A stretch of 39,414 nucleotides of DNA from Nannocystaceae bacterium (GTDB lineage: Bacteria; Myxococcota_A; Polyangia; Nannocystales; Nannocystaceae): positions 1 to 39,414 of the forward strand of contig JAIBBS010000066.1 of the NCBI GenBank assembly GCA_019694555.1, in the 5' to 3' direction. Under the pieces are notes generated by a model. That model worked only from the letters and a program-made list of their open reading frames with translations. It was not told the origin of the DNA and did not search any database. The position numbers and the translations under genes are program-made. Each line of letters begins with the position of its first letter. The stretch's first letter is position 1. Of this stretch, positions 1 through 9,873 are shown piece after piece.

Positions 1-85
1 TGGACCCGTTCCCGCCCGTGTCGTCGCCGCAGGCACCACCCACCAGCGGTGCGATCGAAACCAAGATCCGTACAACCCTCGTCAT
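1..85 (-). CDS. Lipoprotein, N-terminal fragment (runs off left edge)
   Basis: Only the first 28 codons lie in the window; the gene continues beyond position 1. Reading the minus strand from the ATG at 85 gives a short basic N-terminus (MTRVVR), a hydrophobic stretch and a lipobox LVGGAC with the acceptor Cys at residue 19. An acidic/Gly stretch (GDDTGGNG) follows, like the linkers of the other lipoproteins in this window. The protein is therefore probably exported and lipidated; its function cannot be judged. It is divergent from the lipoprotein gene at 173, with 87 bp between the starts. Confidence 0.6.
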   Translation of the reverse strand, partial: MTRVVRILVSIAPLVGGACGDDTGGNGS

Positions 86-161
86 GCGATCGAGGCTGTC
101 GCACCCACCCGCACGCGTCCAGCGCGAACACTCTCGTCCTCATCCCCGCCGCGCGCCCTGG

Positions 162-167
162 TAGCCT
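162..167 (+). promoter_or_regulatory. Candidate -10 element (TAGCCT) for a leaderless start at 173
   Basis: TAGCCT ends 5 nt before the ATG at 173 and no Shine-Dalgarno lies between them. If it is a -10 hexamer, transcription would begin at or near the start codon. No convincing -35 is seen. Confidence 0.3.
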
Positions 168-172
168 TGCGC

Positions 173-1018
173 ATGGCTCGATCGCTCCTGCTCATCCTCG
201 CGCTCGCCAGCGCGTGCGACTCGCCCGCGCAGTCCGCCCCCGACCCCAAGGCCGCGCCGAGCCAGCGCGACGCCGACGGCAAGTCCGCCGAGCCCTCCGC
301 CCCGACGCCCGCCGCGCCCGAGCGCCGCGCCGATGCTGCGCCCGCGGCGGCACCGACACCGGGCGTGAACGATCCAGTCCCGGCCAACGCCCACGTGTGC
401 GAGCGCTTCGGCCGCGCGCGGGTCGGTCACAAGTGGACCTTCCAGAAAAAGCCGATCGTGTTCGGCGAGCCGACCTCGTTCGAGGACTCGGGCTACACCG
501 TCGACAGCTACGATCTCGCGACCCACAAGCTGCGCATGCACCACAAGCGAACGAGCTACATGGTCGACACCACCGCGGTCCTCGATCTCTCCGAGGACTT
601 CCGCTGCGACGACCAGGGCATGTGGTTCGTGCAATCCGGCGGTGACGGCACCATGACCGCCAGCGCCGACGACAAGCGCTGGTCGACGGGGCAGTCCACG
701 GTCTACGACCCGCCGATGCTGGTGCTGCCGCCGGTGCTCGAGGTCGGCGCGCGATGGCAAGCGAAGTCGGCCCAGCGGCACACCACGCGCGCGGAGGGAT
801 CGCCCGATCGCGAGGTGACCACGCAGATCGATCGCAGCTGCGAGGTCAAGGCGAAGGAGCAGGTCACGGTGCCGGCGGGGAGCTTCGACGCGCTGAGGGT
901 CGATTGCACCGACACCGTCGGCGGCAGCGTCGCGACGATCTGGTACGTCGACGGCGTCGGCGCGGTGAAGTTCGGCGACAGCGGCCCGCGGCTGACGGTG
1001 CACGAGCTCGCGGGCTGA
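173..1018 (+). CDS. Secreted lipoprotein with a beta-rich domain (DUF3108-like ending)
   Basis: A 281-residue lipoprotein. Signal peptide MARSLLLILALASAC, lipidated Cys at residue 15, then an Ala/Pro/Asp-rich linker to about residue 70. The folded part has a segment near its C-terminus, VPAGSFDALRVDC, followed by WYVDGVGAVKFG. This resembles the 'PAGtf...WyapgvGlVK' ending of DUF3108/TapB-like periplasmic proteins (family recollection, not a search). I chose the ATG at 173 over an in-frame TTG at 167 because it starts the signal peptide cleanly. It lies downstream of a divergent lipoprotein gene and is followed by a hairpin. Function unknown; envelope location is well supported. Confidence 0.8.
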   Translation: MARSLLLILALASACDSPAQSAPDPKAAPSQRDADGKSAEPSAPTPAAPERRADAAPAAAPTPGVNDPVPANAHVCERFGRARVGHKWTFQKKPIVFGEPTSFEDSGYTVDSYDLATHKLRMHHKRTSYMVDTTAVLDLSEDFRCDDQGMWFVQSGGDGTMTASADDKRWSTGQSTVYDPPMLVLPPVLEVGARWQAKSAQRHTTRAEGSPDREVTTQIDRSCEVKAKEQVTVPAGSFDALRVDCTDTVGGSVATIWYVDGVGAVKFGDSGPRLTVHELAG

Positions 1019-1022
1019 TCGC

Positions 1023-1051
1023 GGGTCGCCAGCTGGGCGTGCTGGCGCCCC
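1023..1051 (+). terminator. Hairpin after the lipoprotein gene at 173-1018
   Basis: Inverted repeat GGGTCGCCAGC / GCTGGCGCCCC (one mismatch, 7-nt loop) starting 5 nt after the stop codon. It lacks a U-tract, so Rho-independent action is uncertain. Confidence 0.45.
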
Positions 1052-1151
1052 GATCTGCGTCGTCGGGACCCGATCTGGGGTGCGCCAGGCGGGCGCGCGC
1101 CGCCAAACCGCAGAGATCGCAGTGGGCACGGCGGCTGCACTGCACCCCGGC

Positions 1152-2522
1152 ATGCCCTGGCATCGCGCCCTGCTCCCCGTGCTGCTCTCGTCGGCGTGCG
1201 CGACCGCGCACGCGTACACGGCCGAGTCCGCGCCCGGCCGGACGTCCGCGCCGACGCCCACGGCCCGCGCCGCGCGTGCGCCGGCCGACACGCCGCCGCA
1301 GTCCCGCGGTCCCGCGCCGATCGTCGGCGACACCGCGGTCGACGTCGGCAACGGCCGCTCGCTGCGGATCCAACCCGACGGCGCGATCTCGCTGGGCGAC
1401 ACGCCGCTGTACTTCGCCGGCATCGGCAGCGCGAAGTCCTACGAGCGCATCGCGCTGGGCGACGACACCCTTGTCGTCGTCGGCTTCGCCTTCGACGACC
1501 AACCCTCCGAGCCGGGCTACCTCGTGGCCCTGCGCATCGATGGCACCGAGGACCGCGCGCGCTGGCGCCTACAGATCCGACCCGCGCGACCCTTCGATCC
1601 GTCGGTGCTCACATGGCGCACGCTGGTCGCCCAGACGCGGCTGGTGATCGTGCAGCCCGATCGCGTGCTCTGCCTCGACGCCGCCACCGGCGAGCAGCGC
1701 TGGGCCTTCGGACACGACCGACCCCGACTGCTGACCGAGTCCGTGCTGGGCGACGACATGCTGGTGGAGCGGCCGAGGCTGCAGTTGGGCGAGGCGAAGC
1801 TGCTGCGCGATCGCGTGATCGTCGAGGCGTGGCACAGCGACGATGTCGGGCCGCTGCGTGCGCCCGAGCCCGCGACGATCGAGCTCGATCTCGCGACCGG
1901 CCATCGCGTGTTCGTGGACACCGCGCGCCCGCGGCGAGAACCCACGCCGCTGTTCGCGTTCAACCGCGAGCCGCAGATCTGGACCGGCCACGACGATCCG
2001 CCGCCGCGCCATCCCGATCCACCGCCGCCGCACCTGGGCGGCGTCGCGATCGGGCCCAGTGCGCTGGTGTGGAACACCGCCACCGGCGAGGGCGTGATCG
2101 TGAACCCCGACGCCGACGCCGTGCCCGAGATCGTCGCGTTCGCCCGCGATCATCGCATCGACGTCGGCGGTGTGAACCGTGCGGTGCGATGGCTCGCCGT
2201 GGTCGACACCTACGCGCTGGCCGAGTCGGCGCTGGCCGGCAAGACCGCCAAGGCCCGCGCACCCTCGAGCGGCAAGGACCTCGTGCGGCTGCAGTACGTG
2301 TTCGCGACGCTCGACACCGGCGCGCACGTCGACGCCGATGCGGTCGCGCGCGCGCTCGGGATCACCGCAGCGCGTCGCGTCGCCGAGCTCCCGGGCGCGA
2401 TCGCCCTGCGTGTCATCGCCGAGCCGGGCGACGGTCGCTCGATCGAGCTCGCCTGGGGCGCGATGCGCTTCGCCGACAGTCGCTGGCGCGTGAACCAGCG
2501 CGCGGTCGACCCACTCGAGTGA
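1152..2522 (+). CDS. Lipoprotein with a PQQ-like beta-propeller segment
   Basis: A 456-residue predicted lipoprotein. Signal peptide MPWHRALLPVLLSSAC (Cys16), then an Ala/Pro/Arg-rich linker to about residue 55. The middle holds a propeller-like blade, VLCLDAATGEQRWAF, the usual signature of PQQ-type repeats ('lDa.tG...W'). Other blades are degenerate. A Pro/His-rich loop (DDPPPRHPDPPPP) near residue 285 is unusual. The C-terminal ~100 residues are a different, probably alpha/beta segment. An upstream in-frame GTG at 1080 would bury the signal peptide, so ATG 1152 is preferred. The stop lies 1 bp from the stop of the convergent lipoprotein gene. No enzymatic motif is visible; a surface binding or scaffold role is a guess. 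Confidence 0.72.
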   Translation: MPWHRALLPVLLSSACATAHAYTAESAPGRTSAPTPTARAARAPADTPPQSRGPAPIVGDTAVDVGNGRSLRIQPDGAISLGDTPLYFAGIGSAKSYERIALGDDTLVVVGFAFDDQPSEPGYLVALRIDGTEDRARWRLQIRPARPFDPSVLTWRTLVAQTRLVIVQPDRVLCLDAATGEQRWAFGHDRPRLLTESVLGDDMLVERPRLQLGEAKLLRDRVIVEAWHSDDVGPLRAPEPATIELDLATGHRVFVDTARPRREPTPLFAFNREPQIWTGHDDPPPRHPDPPPPHLGGVAIGPSALVWNTATGEGVIVNPDADAVPEIVAFARDHRIDVGGVNRAVRWLAVVDTYALAESALAGKTAKARAPSSGKDLVRLQYVFATLDTGAHVDADAVARALGITAARRVAELPGAIALRVIAEPGDGRSIELAWGAMRFADSRWRVNQRAVDPLE

Positions 2523-2523
2523 G

Positions 2524-2877
2524 TCAGCCGCGCGTGCAGTCGGCGCCCGAGCCGTTCTTGGTGTTCTTGATCGACAGGCTCTTGCCGCCGTCGCCGAGCA
2601 CGAGCTCTTGCGCATCGGCGGGGAAGGGCTTGCCGTCGAGGTCGAGCGTCACGTCGATCACGAAGCGCTCGCCCTTGGCCTCCTTGACCTTGAACGTGCC
2701 CTCCATGGTCGCCGAGGAGTACTTGCGGGTGATCTTGTCGCCGCTGATCACCAGCGTCTGACCGTCGCCGCCGTCGTTGCTCTTGCAGGTCCAGGTGCCT
2801 TCGAGCGCCTTGGTGTCGGCGCCGCAGGCGGGCACCAGGGAGGCGAAGACGAGCGCGAGCGCGAGGCGGGGGAGCAT
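2524..2877 (-). CDS. Small lipocalin-like lipoprotein
   Basis: A 117-residue lipoprotein. Signal peptide MLPRLALALVFASLVPAC (Cys18), then a compact domain starting ALEGTWTCKSNDGG, with alternating short strands (TLVISGDKITRKYS, MEGTFKV, RFVIDVTLDLDGKPF). The 'L.GtW' opening followed by beta strands is the pattern of lipocalin-like domains that bind small hydrophobic ligands; this is an inference from pattern only. Two Cys, one near each end, could form a disulfide. Start set at the ATG at 2877; the open frame extends 12 codons further upstream without signal-peptide character. Convergent with the PQQ-like gene, 1 bp apart. Confidence 0.75.
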   Translation of the reverse strand: MLPRLALALVFASLVPACGADTKALEGTWTCKSNDGGDGQTLVISGDKITRKYSSATMEGTFKVKEAKGERFVIDVTLDLDGKPFPADAQELVLGDGGKSLSIKNTKNGSGADCTRG

Positions 2878-2941
2878 GCCCGACAGGACGCACGCGCGTT
2901 CGGGCGGTTGCACGACCGCGGTGCGATGGGCTTGCGTCCGT

Positions 2942-3012
2942 GGAAGCTCCGCTCCCTCTCCACCTGCCCGGCCAAGTCGGTCACGGGACCTCGCACCGTG
3001 CGGTCGCGTCGC
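2942..3012. repeat. Dispersed intergenic repeat, copy A
   Basis: Aligns without gaps over 66 bp to 21330-21395, with 55 identities by hand count. Shared blocks are GGAAGCTCCGCT, TGCCCGGC, CGGTCACGGGACC and CGGTCGC. It fills the gap between the small lipoprotein gene and the 3' end of the large lipoprotein gene at 3013. Confidence 0.6.
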
Positions 3013-5196
3013 TCAGCGCAGCACCACCGTGTTCGAGCTCGCGCCGTCCACCACCAACCGCGCGTACAGTGGATGCGCGTCGTCGAAGCCGTCGCGCACC
3101 CAGCCCGCGACGCCCACGACGTCGATCGCCTCGTCGATGGCCACGAACTCGGGCTCGCGTGCGAGCTCGAGCATCACCGCGCTCGCGCCGGCGGGCAGGG
3201 TCCACGTCAGCGTCGCGTGCGGCAGCCCGCGGCTCGCGAACAACACCGTGTCGCCGGCAGGCACCGAGCCGTCGCGGCCCTGCGCCGTGATCGCGAACAG
3301 TGGCGAGACCGTGCGCTGCGGCGCGCCGTCGCGCGTGCAACCGTCGGTCACGACCTGCACCCACGTGGTCTGGCCCGCCGGCGGCAACGGCACGTCGTGG
3401 GTGGTCGCGCCCGGCTCGAGCATCGCGTTGACGGTGTCGATGGTCGCGAGCGTGCCGGTGGCTCCGAGCACCGGCGAGCTCGACGCGGTGAAGTAGGTCG
3501 CGCCATCGGGCGTGCCGTCGGACAGCCGCAGGCGCACGCCGTCGGCGGTGTCGGCCTGGCCGATGACCTCGCGCGCGATCACGGCGCAGGCATCGGCGCG
3601 CGGCGAGCTCATCACGCTGCCCAGTGCCGCCACGGCCGCACCCGCGACCGAGATGCCCTCCCAGTTCGCGACCGAGATCATGCGGTTGTTGCGGTAGTCC
3701 AGCGAGTCCTCGATCGCGGTCTGCCACGCGTCTGCGGTCGCGCCGCCGCTGGGATCGAACGGCAACCACTCCGGGCTCGCCCACGGCAACACCCGGCGAT
3801 CGTCGTTGGCCTCGACGTACTCGCCGATCGAGGCCGCGGGATCGGTCGCGCCGCCGAAGTACATCGACCAGCCCGGCACGACCGACGGCACGTACGCCGC
3901 CTCGTAGCCGTGCGGGCCCGCGGCGCCGAAGGTGCCGCCGGTGTGGCTGTAGATCTTGGTCGCGGGCAGGCCCGCGTCGGTGATCCGCGCCGCGAGGAAC
4001 GCGACGTAGTCGTGCACGATCGCGTCGAGCTCGGCGCGGCCCGGCGGCACGCTCAGGCCCAGATCGAGCGCGCCGTGCCAACCCACCTGCATCGCACCGC
4101 CGCTGGGCGAGCTCGCGAAGTCGGGCGGACACTGGCCGTGGTTGTACGCGCCGCACGGACCCCCGCCGGGACAGCCGGGCGAAAGCGGCAGGCCCGGATC
4201 GCACGCGGGATCCTCGGCCAGCCGCGCGTTGCCATCGGCGTAGTAGTAGTGGTTCACGCCGATCGACAGCTCGGTGCCGATGATGACGCCGCCGAAGAGG
4301 TACTGCTCGTCGTGGGCCAGCTCGCGCTGCAGCGCCACCAGCTGCGGCAGCACGTCGTCGAGCACCTCGCCGATCGCCGCGCGCAGCTTCGGCGACGACA
4401 GGTTGGGGATCGGCGTGGCGACGCGGATCTGCGAGCCCCAGTTGCGCCAGAACACCTGCGGCGCACCGTCGCCGGTCTGGCCGATCCACTCGACGTTGTC
4501 GAGGTTCGCGGGATCGTAGCCGGGCTGCGCCGGATCGAAGAAGTTCCACAGATCCGGCCGCCGACTCCACCAGTTGACCGCATCGAGGTTGACGATCACC
4601 GGCAGCCGCGCCGCGCGTGCGCCCTCGAGCATCGCGGCGAGGTAGTCGTGCACGCGCTGGGGTTCGGCGTCGAGCAGATCGAGCCCGATCTCGAGCGTGA
4701 GCCGGCGGCTGCCGACGTGCTCGGCACCGATCATCGTGCGCACCTCTTCGAAGCCGGCGGCGAAGTACGTGCGTCGCTGCTGCGGATCGGGCAGCGCGTC
4801 GAGCACGTTGGGATGGAAGATCGTGCAGGTGTACGCGTTGCCCAGAAACGGCAGCCCCGCGAGCTGGGGCAGCAGCGCGATGCATCGATCCTGCTGCGTC
4901 GCATCGCCCAGCTGCGTCGGGCTCTTGCGCACCGCGACCAGCTGCGGCGCGCCGATGTCGGCGAGCACGGCCGCGCGCGAGACCGTGGTCGGTGGCGGCT
5001 CGTCGGGCGCGCCGGTGGTGGTGCCGTCGCTGCCGCTGCTGCCTTCGTCCGCGCCCGAGCTGCCCGCGTCGGCCGCGGAGCTGGTCGCGGCCGTGGTGTC
5101 GACCGCGCCCGAGCTACCCTCGGTGCCGCCGTGCGCCGCGTCGTCGTGGCGGCAACCCAGCAACGCGATCGTCAGCGCCCACGGGTGCCTGCGCAT
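3013..5196 (-). CDS. Large lipoprotein, predicted glycoside-hydrolase-like
   Basis: A 727-residue lipoprotein. Signal peptide MRRHPWALTIALLGC (Cys15), then an acidic Ser/Thr/Gly linker to about residue 75. The main domain (about 80-600) has TIM-barrel-like features: alternating strands and helices, aromatic-rich NLDAVNWWSRRPDLWNFFDP, acidic strand ends (VIIGTELSIGVNHYYY, ISVANWEGISV) and PATKIYSHTGG. These recall catalytic loops of sugar-cleaving enzymes, but no named family was recognised and the catalytic pair is not assigned. The last ~110 residues (LTWTLPAGASAVMLEL...) look like a fibronectin-III-type beta sandwich. Start ATG 5196 is chosen because it begins the signal peptide; the open frame reaches 5457 with non-protein-like composition. 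Divergent from rplY. Could instead be a carbohydrate-binding or lytic surface protein. Confidence 0.65.
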   Translation of the reverse strand: MRRHPWALTIALLGCRHDDAAHGGTEGSSGAVDTTAATSSAADAGSSGADEGSSGSDGTTTGAPDEPPPTTVSRAAVLADIGAPQLVAVRKSPTQLGDATQQDRCIALLPQLAGLPFLGNAYTCTIFHPNVLDALPDPQQRRTYFAAGFEEVRTMIGAEHVGSRRLTLEIGLDLLDAEPQRVHDYLAAMLEGARAARLPVIVNLDAVNWWSRRPDLWNFFDPAQPGYDPANLDNVEWIGQTGDGAPQVFWRNWGSQIRVATPIPNLSSPKLRAAIGEVLDDVLPQLVALQRELAHDEQYLFGGVIIGTELSIGVNHYYYADGNARLAEDPACDPGLPLSPGCPGGGPCGAYNHGQCPPDFASSPSGGAMQVGWHGALDLGLSVPPGRAELDAIVHDYVAFLAARITDAGLPATKIYSHTGGTFGAAGPHGYEAAYVPSVVPGWSMYFGGATDPAASIGEYVEANDDRRVLPWASPEWLPFDPSGGATADAWQTAIEDSLDYRNNRMISVANWEGISVAGAAVAALGSVMSSPRADACAVIAREVIGQADTADGVRLRLSDGTPDGATYFTASSSPVLGATGTLATIDTVNAMLEPGATTHDVPLPPAGQTTWVQVVTDGCTRDGAPQRTVSPLFAITAQGRDGSVPAGDTVLFASRGLPHATLTWTLPAGASAVMLELAREPEFVAIDEAIDVVGVAGWVRDGFDDAHPLYARLVVDGASSNTVVLR

Positions 5197-5283
5197 CGGA
5201 TCACGGTACGCCGCGGCCGGCCCGGGCGGCCATCGGGCGTCCTGCGTAGCACCGCGGTGCGGCCGGCCCCGCGGGCACCGGGC

Positions 5284-5313
5284 TTGACGCCGCCGGGCGC
5301 CCGCGGCTACACG
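5284..5313 (+). promoter_or_regulatory. Sigma-70-type promoter for rplY-pth
   Basis: TTGACG (5284-5289), an 18-bp spacer and TACACG (5308-5313). It would start transcription near 5320, giving a leader of about 135 nt before rplY. It is one of the best -35/-10 pairs in the window. Confidence 0.45.
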
Positions 5314-5455
5314 ATCGCCCGCGCGGGCTCGCCCGCGTCCACTCGGGAGCTTCGGCGGCGAAGCGCCTGTCCGCGACCCCGCGGACCGGCGGGACCTGGC
5401 CGAAACCCGCACCGCCCGCCGGCCGAGCGCCGCGTGGGCCAAGGAGCATCCAACC

Positions 5456-6160
5456 ATGTCCAGCAGCTACGGCAACCTCGAGGTCTCGGTCCGCACCCCC
5501 GACGGCAAGGGCGGCGTGCGTCGTCTTCGTCGCGAAGGGAAGTTCCCCGCGGTCATCTACGGTCACGGCGGCGACGCGGTCTCGATCGGCATCGATCCGC
5601 TGGCCTACGGTCGCGCGAGCGATCCCAAGATGGGCTTCAACACCTTCTTCCAGCTGTCGCTGGTCGAGGCCGGCAAGCCCACCCGGATCGAGCGCTGCAT
5701 GATCGCCGACATCCAGCGTGATCCGCTGACCAACGGGGTCATCCACATCGACTTCATGCGCGTCGACCCCGAGCGCGAGGTCGTGCGTTCGGTGCCGGTG
5801 CGTGTGACCGGCCGCGCCGCGGGTGCGGTCAAGGGCGGTCGAGTCGACGTCACGCGTCGCAACGTGCGCGTCGCGGCCAAGCCCGCGTCGATGCCGTTCG
5901 AGGTCGTGCTCGACGTGACGCCGCTCGACAACGGCGAGAGCATCAAGACCAAGGATGTGAAGCTGCCCGACGCGCGCCTCGACGAGCCCGCGGAGCTCAC
6001 GCTCGCGCTGTGCCACCTCGCCCGCGCCAAGACCGAGGACGAGGCGCCGGCTGCCGGTGGCAAGCCCGCGGCCGCTGCCGGTGGCAAGGCCGCGCCGGCT
6101 GCCGCCGCGAAGGCCCCCGCCGCGAAGGCCCCCGCTGCGAAGGCCCCGGCCAAGAAGTAG
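5456..6160 (+). CDS. rplY: 50S ribosomal protein L25/TL5/CTC
   Basis: A 234-residue long-form L25 (CTC/TL5), which binds 5S rRNA in the large ribosomal subunit. Residues about 5-95 form the L25 N-terminal 5S-binding domain (REGKFPAVIYGHGG, IQRDPLTNGVIHIDFMRV). Residues about 95-190 form the TL5 C-terminal beta domain (VPVRVTGRAAGAVKGG, VTPLDNGESIKTKDV). The tail from about 195 is Ala/Lys/Pro-rich with three near-identical 15-bp units encoding AAKAP, probably disordered and RNA-contacting. Shine-Dalgarno AAGGAG (5441-5446) lies 9 nt before the ATG. pth follows after 21 nt, the common bacterial rplY-pth order. Confidence 0.96.
   Translation: MSSSYGNLEVSVRTPDGKGGVRRLRREGKFPAVIYGHGGDAVSIGIDPLAYGRASDPKMGFNTFFQLSLVEAGKPTRIERCMIADIQRDPLTNGVIHIDFMRVDPEREVVRSVPVRVTGRAAGAVKGGRVDVTRRNVRVAAKPASMPFEVVLDVTPLDNGESIKTKDVKLPDARLDEPAELTLALCHLARAKTEDEAPAAGGKPAAAAGGKAAPAAAAKAPAAKAPAAKAPAKK
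6104..6148 (+). repeat. Three 15-bp units encoding AAKAP in the rplY tail
   Basis: Three consecutive units of the form GCNGCGAAGGCCCCN, differing only at third positions. They encode a basic Ala/Pro-rich tail, a typical site of unit-number change. Confidence 0.8.
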
Positions 6161-6181
6161 CGGCCAGGCCTGGCCCCCGCC

Positions 6182-6781
6182 ATGAACGACGCGGCGCCAT
6201 GGCTGCTCGTGGGCCTCGGCAACCCCGGGGCCAAGTACGCGGGCAACCGCCACAACGTCGGCTTCATGGCGGTCGAGCGCTGGGCCGATGGCTTCGCCAC
6301 CGCCGGCGCCGACGAGTGGCGCGAGAAGTTCAACGCCCGCACGATGACGCTCGCGACCCCGCACGGCCGCGTGGTCGTGCTCGAGCCGCAGACGTACATG
6401 AACCGCTCGGGCGCCGCGGTCGCGGCCGCGGCCAAGTTCTTCCACGTGCCCGCGGCCAAGGTGATCGTCGCGCACGACGAGATCGACTTCGTGCTCGGGC
6501 GCGTGGCGGTCAAGCAGGGCGGGGGGCACGGCGGCCACAACGGCCTGCGCGACATCATCCCGGCCCTGGGCTCGGCCGACTTCGTGCGCGTCCGCATCGG
6601 CGTCGGCCGGCCCACGCACGGCGAGGTCGCCGACTGGGTGCTCTCGGATTTCGGCCCCGCCGAGCGCAGCATCGAGCTGCCCGACATGCTCGCGCGGGCG
6701 CAGGCGGCGATCACCGCGATCCTGCGGGACGGCGTGGCCGGCGCGATGCAGGCCACCAACGGCGCGAACCCTCGCGGGTGA
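6182..6781 (+). CDS. pth: Peptidyl-tRNA hydrolase
   Basis: A 199-residue Pth, which cleaves the ester bond of peptidyl-tRNAs dropped from stalled ribosomes. All the hallmark segments are present: LGNPGAKYAGNRHNVGF with the catalytic His at residue 24, MNRSG with the substrate-binding Asn, HDEIDF with the Asp that activates the His, and GGHGGHNGLRDI with the second binding Asn. Length is normal. Start ATG 6182 sits 21 nt after the rplY stop with only a weak ribosome-binding site, consistent with co-transcription and coupled translation. The stop codon lies within the loop of a hairpin. Confidence 0.96.
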   Translation: MNDAAPWLLVGLGNPGAKYAGNRHNVGFMAVERWADGFATAGADEWREKFNARTMTLATPHGRVVVLEPQTYMNRSGAAVAAAAKFFHVPAAKVIVAHDEIDFVLGRVAVKQGGGHGGHNGLRDIIPALGSADFVRVRIGVGRPTHGEVADWVLSDFGPAERSIELPDMLARAQAAITAILRDGVAGAMQATNGANPRG

Positions 6782-6790
6782 GCCCGCGAG
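6771..6790 (+). terminator. Hairpin enclosing the pth stop codon
   Basis: Perfect 8-bp stem CTCGCGGG / CCCGCGAG with a TGAG loop that contains the pth stop codon. Possible terminator for rplY-pth; no U-tract. Confidence 0.45.
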
Positions 6791-6987
6791 CCGTGGCGCC
6801 GCTTACGTCGGTGCCCGTCCCAGAAGTTCGCGCGCATGTGCGATCGAGCGTGCGCTCGGGCGCCGTCACGCGACGCCGGGCCCCTTCCCATCGGGCCACC
6901 TTTGCGTGTATGTCGTGCCGCGCGCGCCACGGGTGATCGGCCGCTTCGGTGAAGGCCGGTCGCCCGCTGCGAAGAAAGCAAACTTCC

Positions 6988-9183
<2,196 letters not shown>

Positions 9184-9209
9184 TCCGCTTCGCTTCCGCG
9201 AACGCGTTC

Positions 9210-9240
9210 GCGCCCCGCTGGCTCCGGCCTCGCGGGGCGC
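9210..9240 (+). terminator. Hairpin terminator after hppA
   Basis: Perfect 9-bp stem GCGCCCCGC / GCGGGGCGC with a 13-nt loop, 26 nt after the hppA stop and followed by a short T-rich run. It lies between convergent genes and could serve both. Confidence 0.6.
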
Positions 9241-9264
9241 GGTCGTTTGTGGCGCGCGCGTCGT

Positions 9265-9810
9265 TCAACAGGCCCCGCACTCGCAGGCCTGCTCGCAGCG
9301 ATCCAGGTACGGCACCGAGGTGCCGGCGCACTCGGCCAGGCACGCGCCCTCGCTGCAGCGCACGCTGGTGCCGGCGCAGCTGCTCGGATCGGGGCCGCAC
9401 TCGATCGAGCACTCACTGAAGCCGCAGCGCTGCTCCGCGTTCGCGCACGCGTCGGCGCCCGAGCACGACAGCGAGCACGCGAAGTCGGAGCCGCACGTCA
9501 GCGTCAGGCCGCTGCACACGCCCTCGCCCTCGCAGTCGACGTCGCAGGCGAACGCCTCGGGGCAGACCAGGGTCGCGTCGGCACAGCTCTGATCGGGGCG
9601 ACAGAGGATCTGGCACTCGTTCTCGGCGCACCCGCCGTTGCACATCGCGGGGCAGTCCACCTGCGGCATCGGCTGCTCCACCGGGGCGCAGCTGCTGGTG
9701 CCCTCGCTGCTGCCGCCGTCCGCGGTCTCGTCGGCCTGCGGCGCTTCGCCGAAGCACGCAGCCAGCAGCGCGAATCCAAGCACTCCGAGGGCACGGTGCG
9801 GCGATCGCAT
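9265..9810 (-). CDS. Cys-rich tandem-repeat lipoprotein
   Basis: A 181-residue lipoprotein with 27 Cys. Signal peptide [19 protein letters not shown] (Cys19) and an acidic Ser/Gly linker. From about residue 65 come four tandem modules of 20-23 residues with spacing C-x3-C-x5/6-C-x6-C, separated by 2-3 residues ([20 protein letters not shown] is one), plus a divergent fifth. The regular Cys spacing implies a rod of disulfide-linked modules outside the cytoplasm. I do not recognise a named family; it differs from the CGDG-type DUF4215 repeat seen at 15814 and 22494. The gene lies 63 bp downstream of another lipoprotein gene on the same strand, separated by a two-part hairpin. Confidence 0.8.
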   Translation of the reverse strand: MRSPHRALGVLGFALLAACFGEAPQADETADGGSSEGTSSCAPVEQPMPQVDCPAMCNGGCAENECQILCRPDQSCADATLVCPEAFACDVDCEGEGVCSGLTLTCGSDFACSLSCSGADACANAEQRCGFSECSIECGPDPSSCAGTSVRCSEGACLAECAGTSVPYLDRCEQACECGAC

Positions 9811-9817
9811 CGCACCA

Positions 9818-9855
9818 GCCTCGCAGGCCAGGCTGAAACCAGCCTGAAGCGAGGC
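9818..9855 (-). terminator. Two-tier hairpin between lipoprotein genes
   Basis: Outer stem GCCTCGC / GCGAGGC (7 bp) and inner stem CAGGCTG / CAGCCTG (7 bp, AAAC loop on the plus strand), joined by a small internal loop. It sits 18 nt downstream of the gene ending at 9874 and 8 nt upstream of the gene starting at 9810, so it may end the first transcript or act in the leader of the second. Confidence 0.45.
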
Positions 9856-9873
9856 GGCCTGCGGCGCCTTCGC

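Noticed and set aside
2608..5721. 1037-codon open frame on the plus strand
   Set aside because: Antisense to the large lipoprotein gene; Arg/His/Ala/Val-rich translation without domain pattern, a usual by-product of third-position G+C bias.
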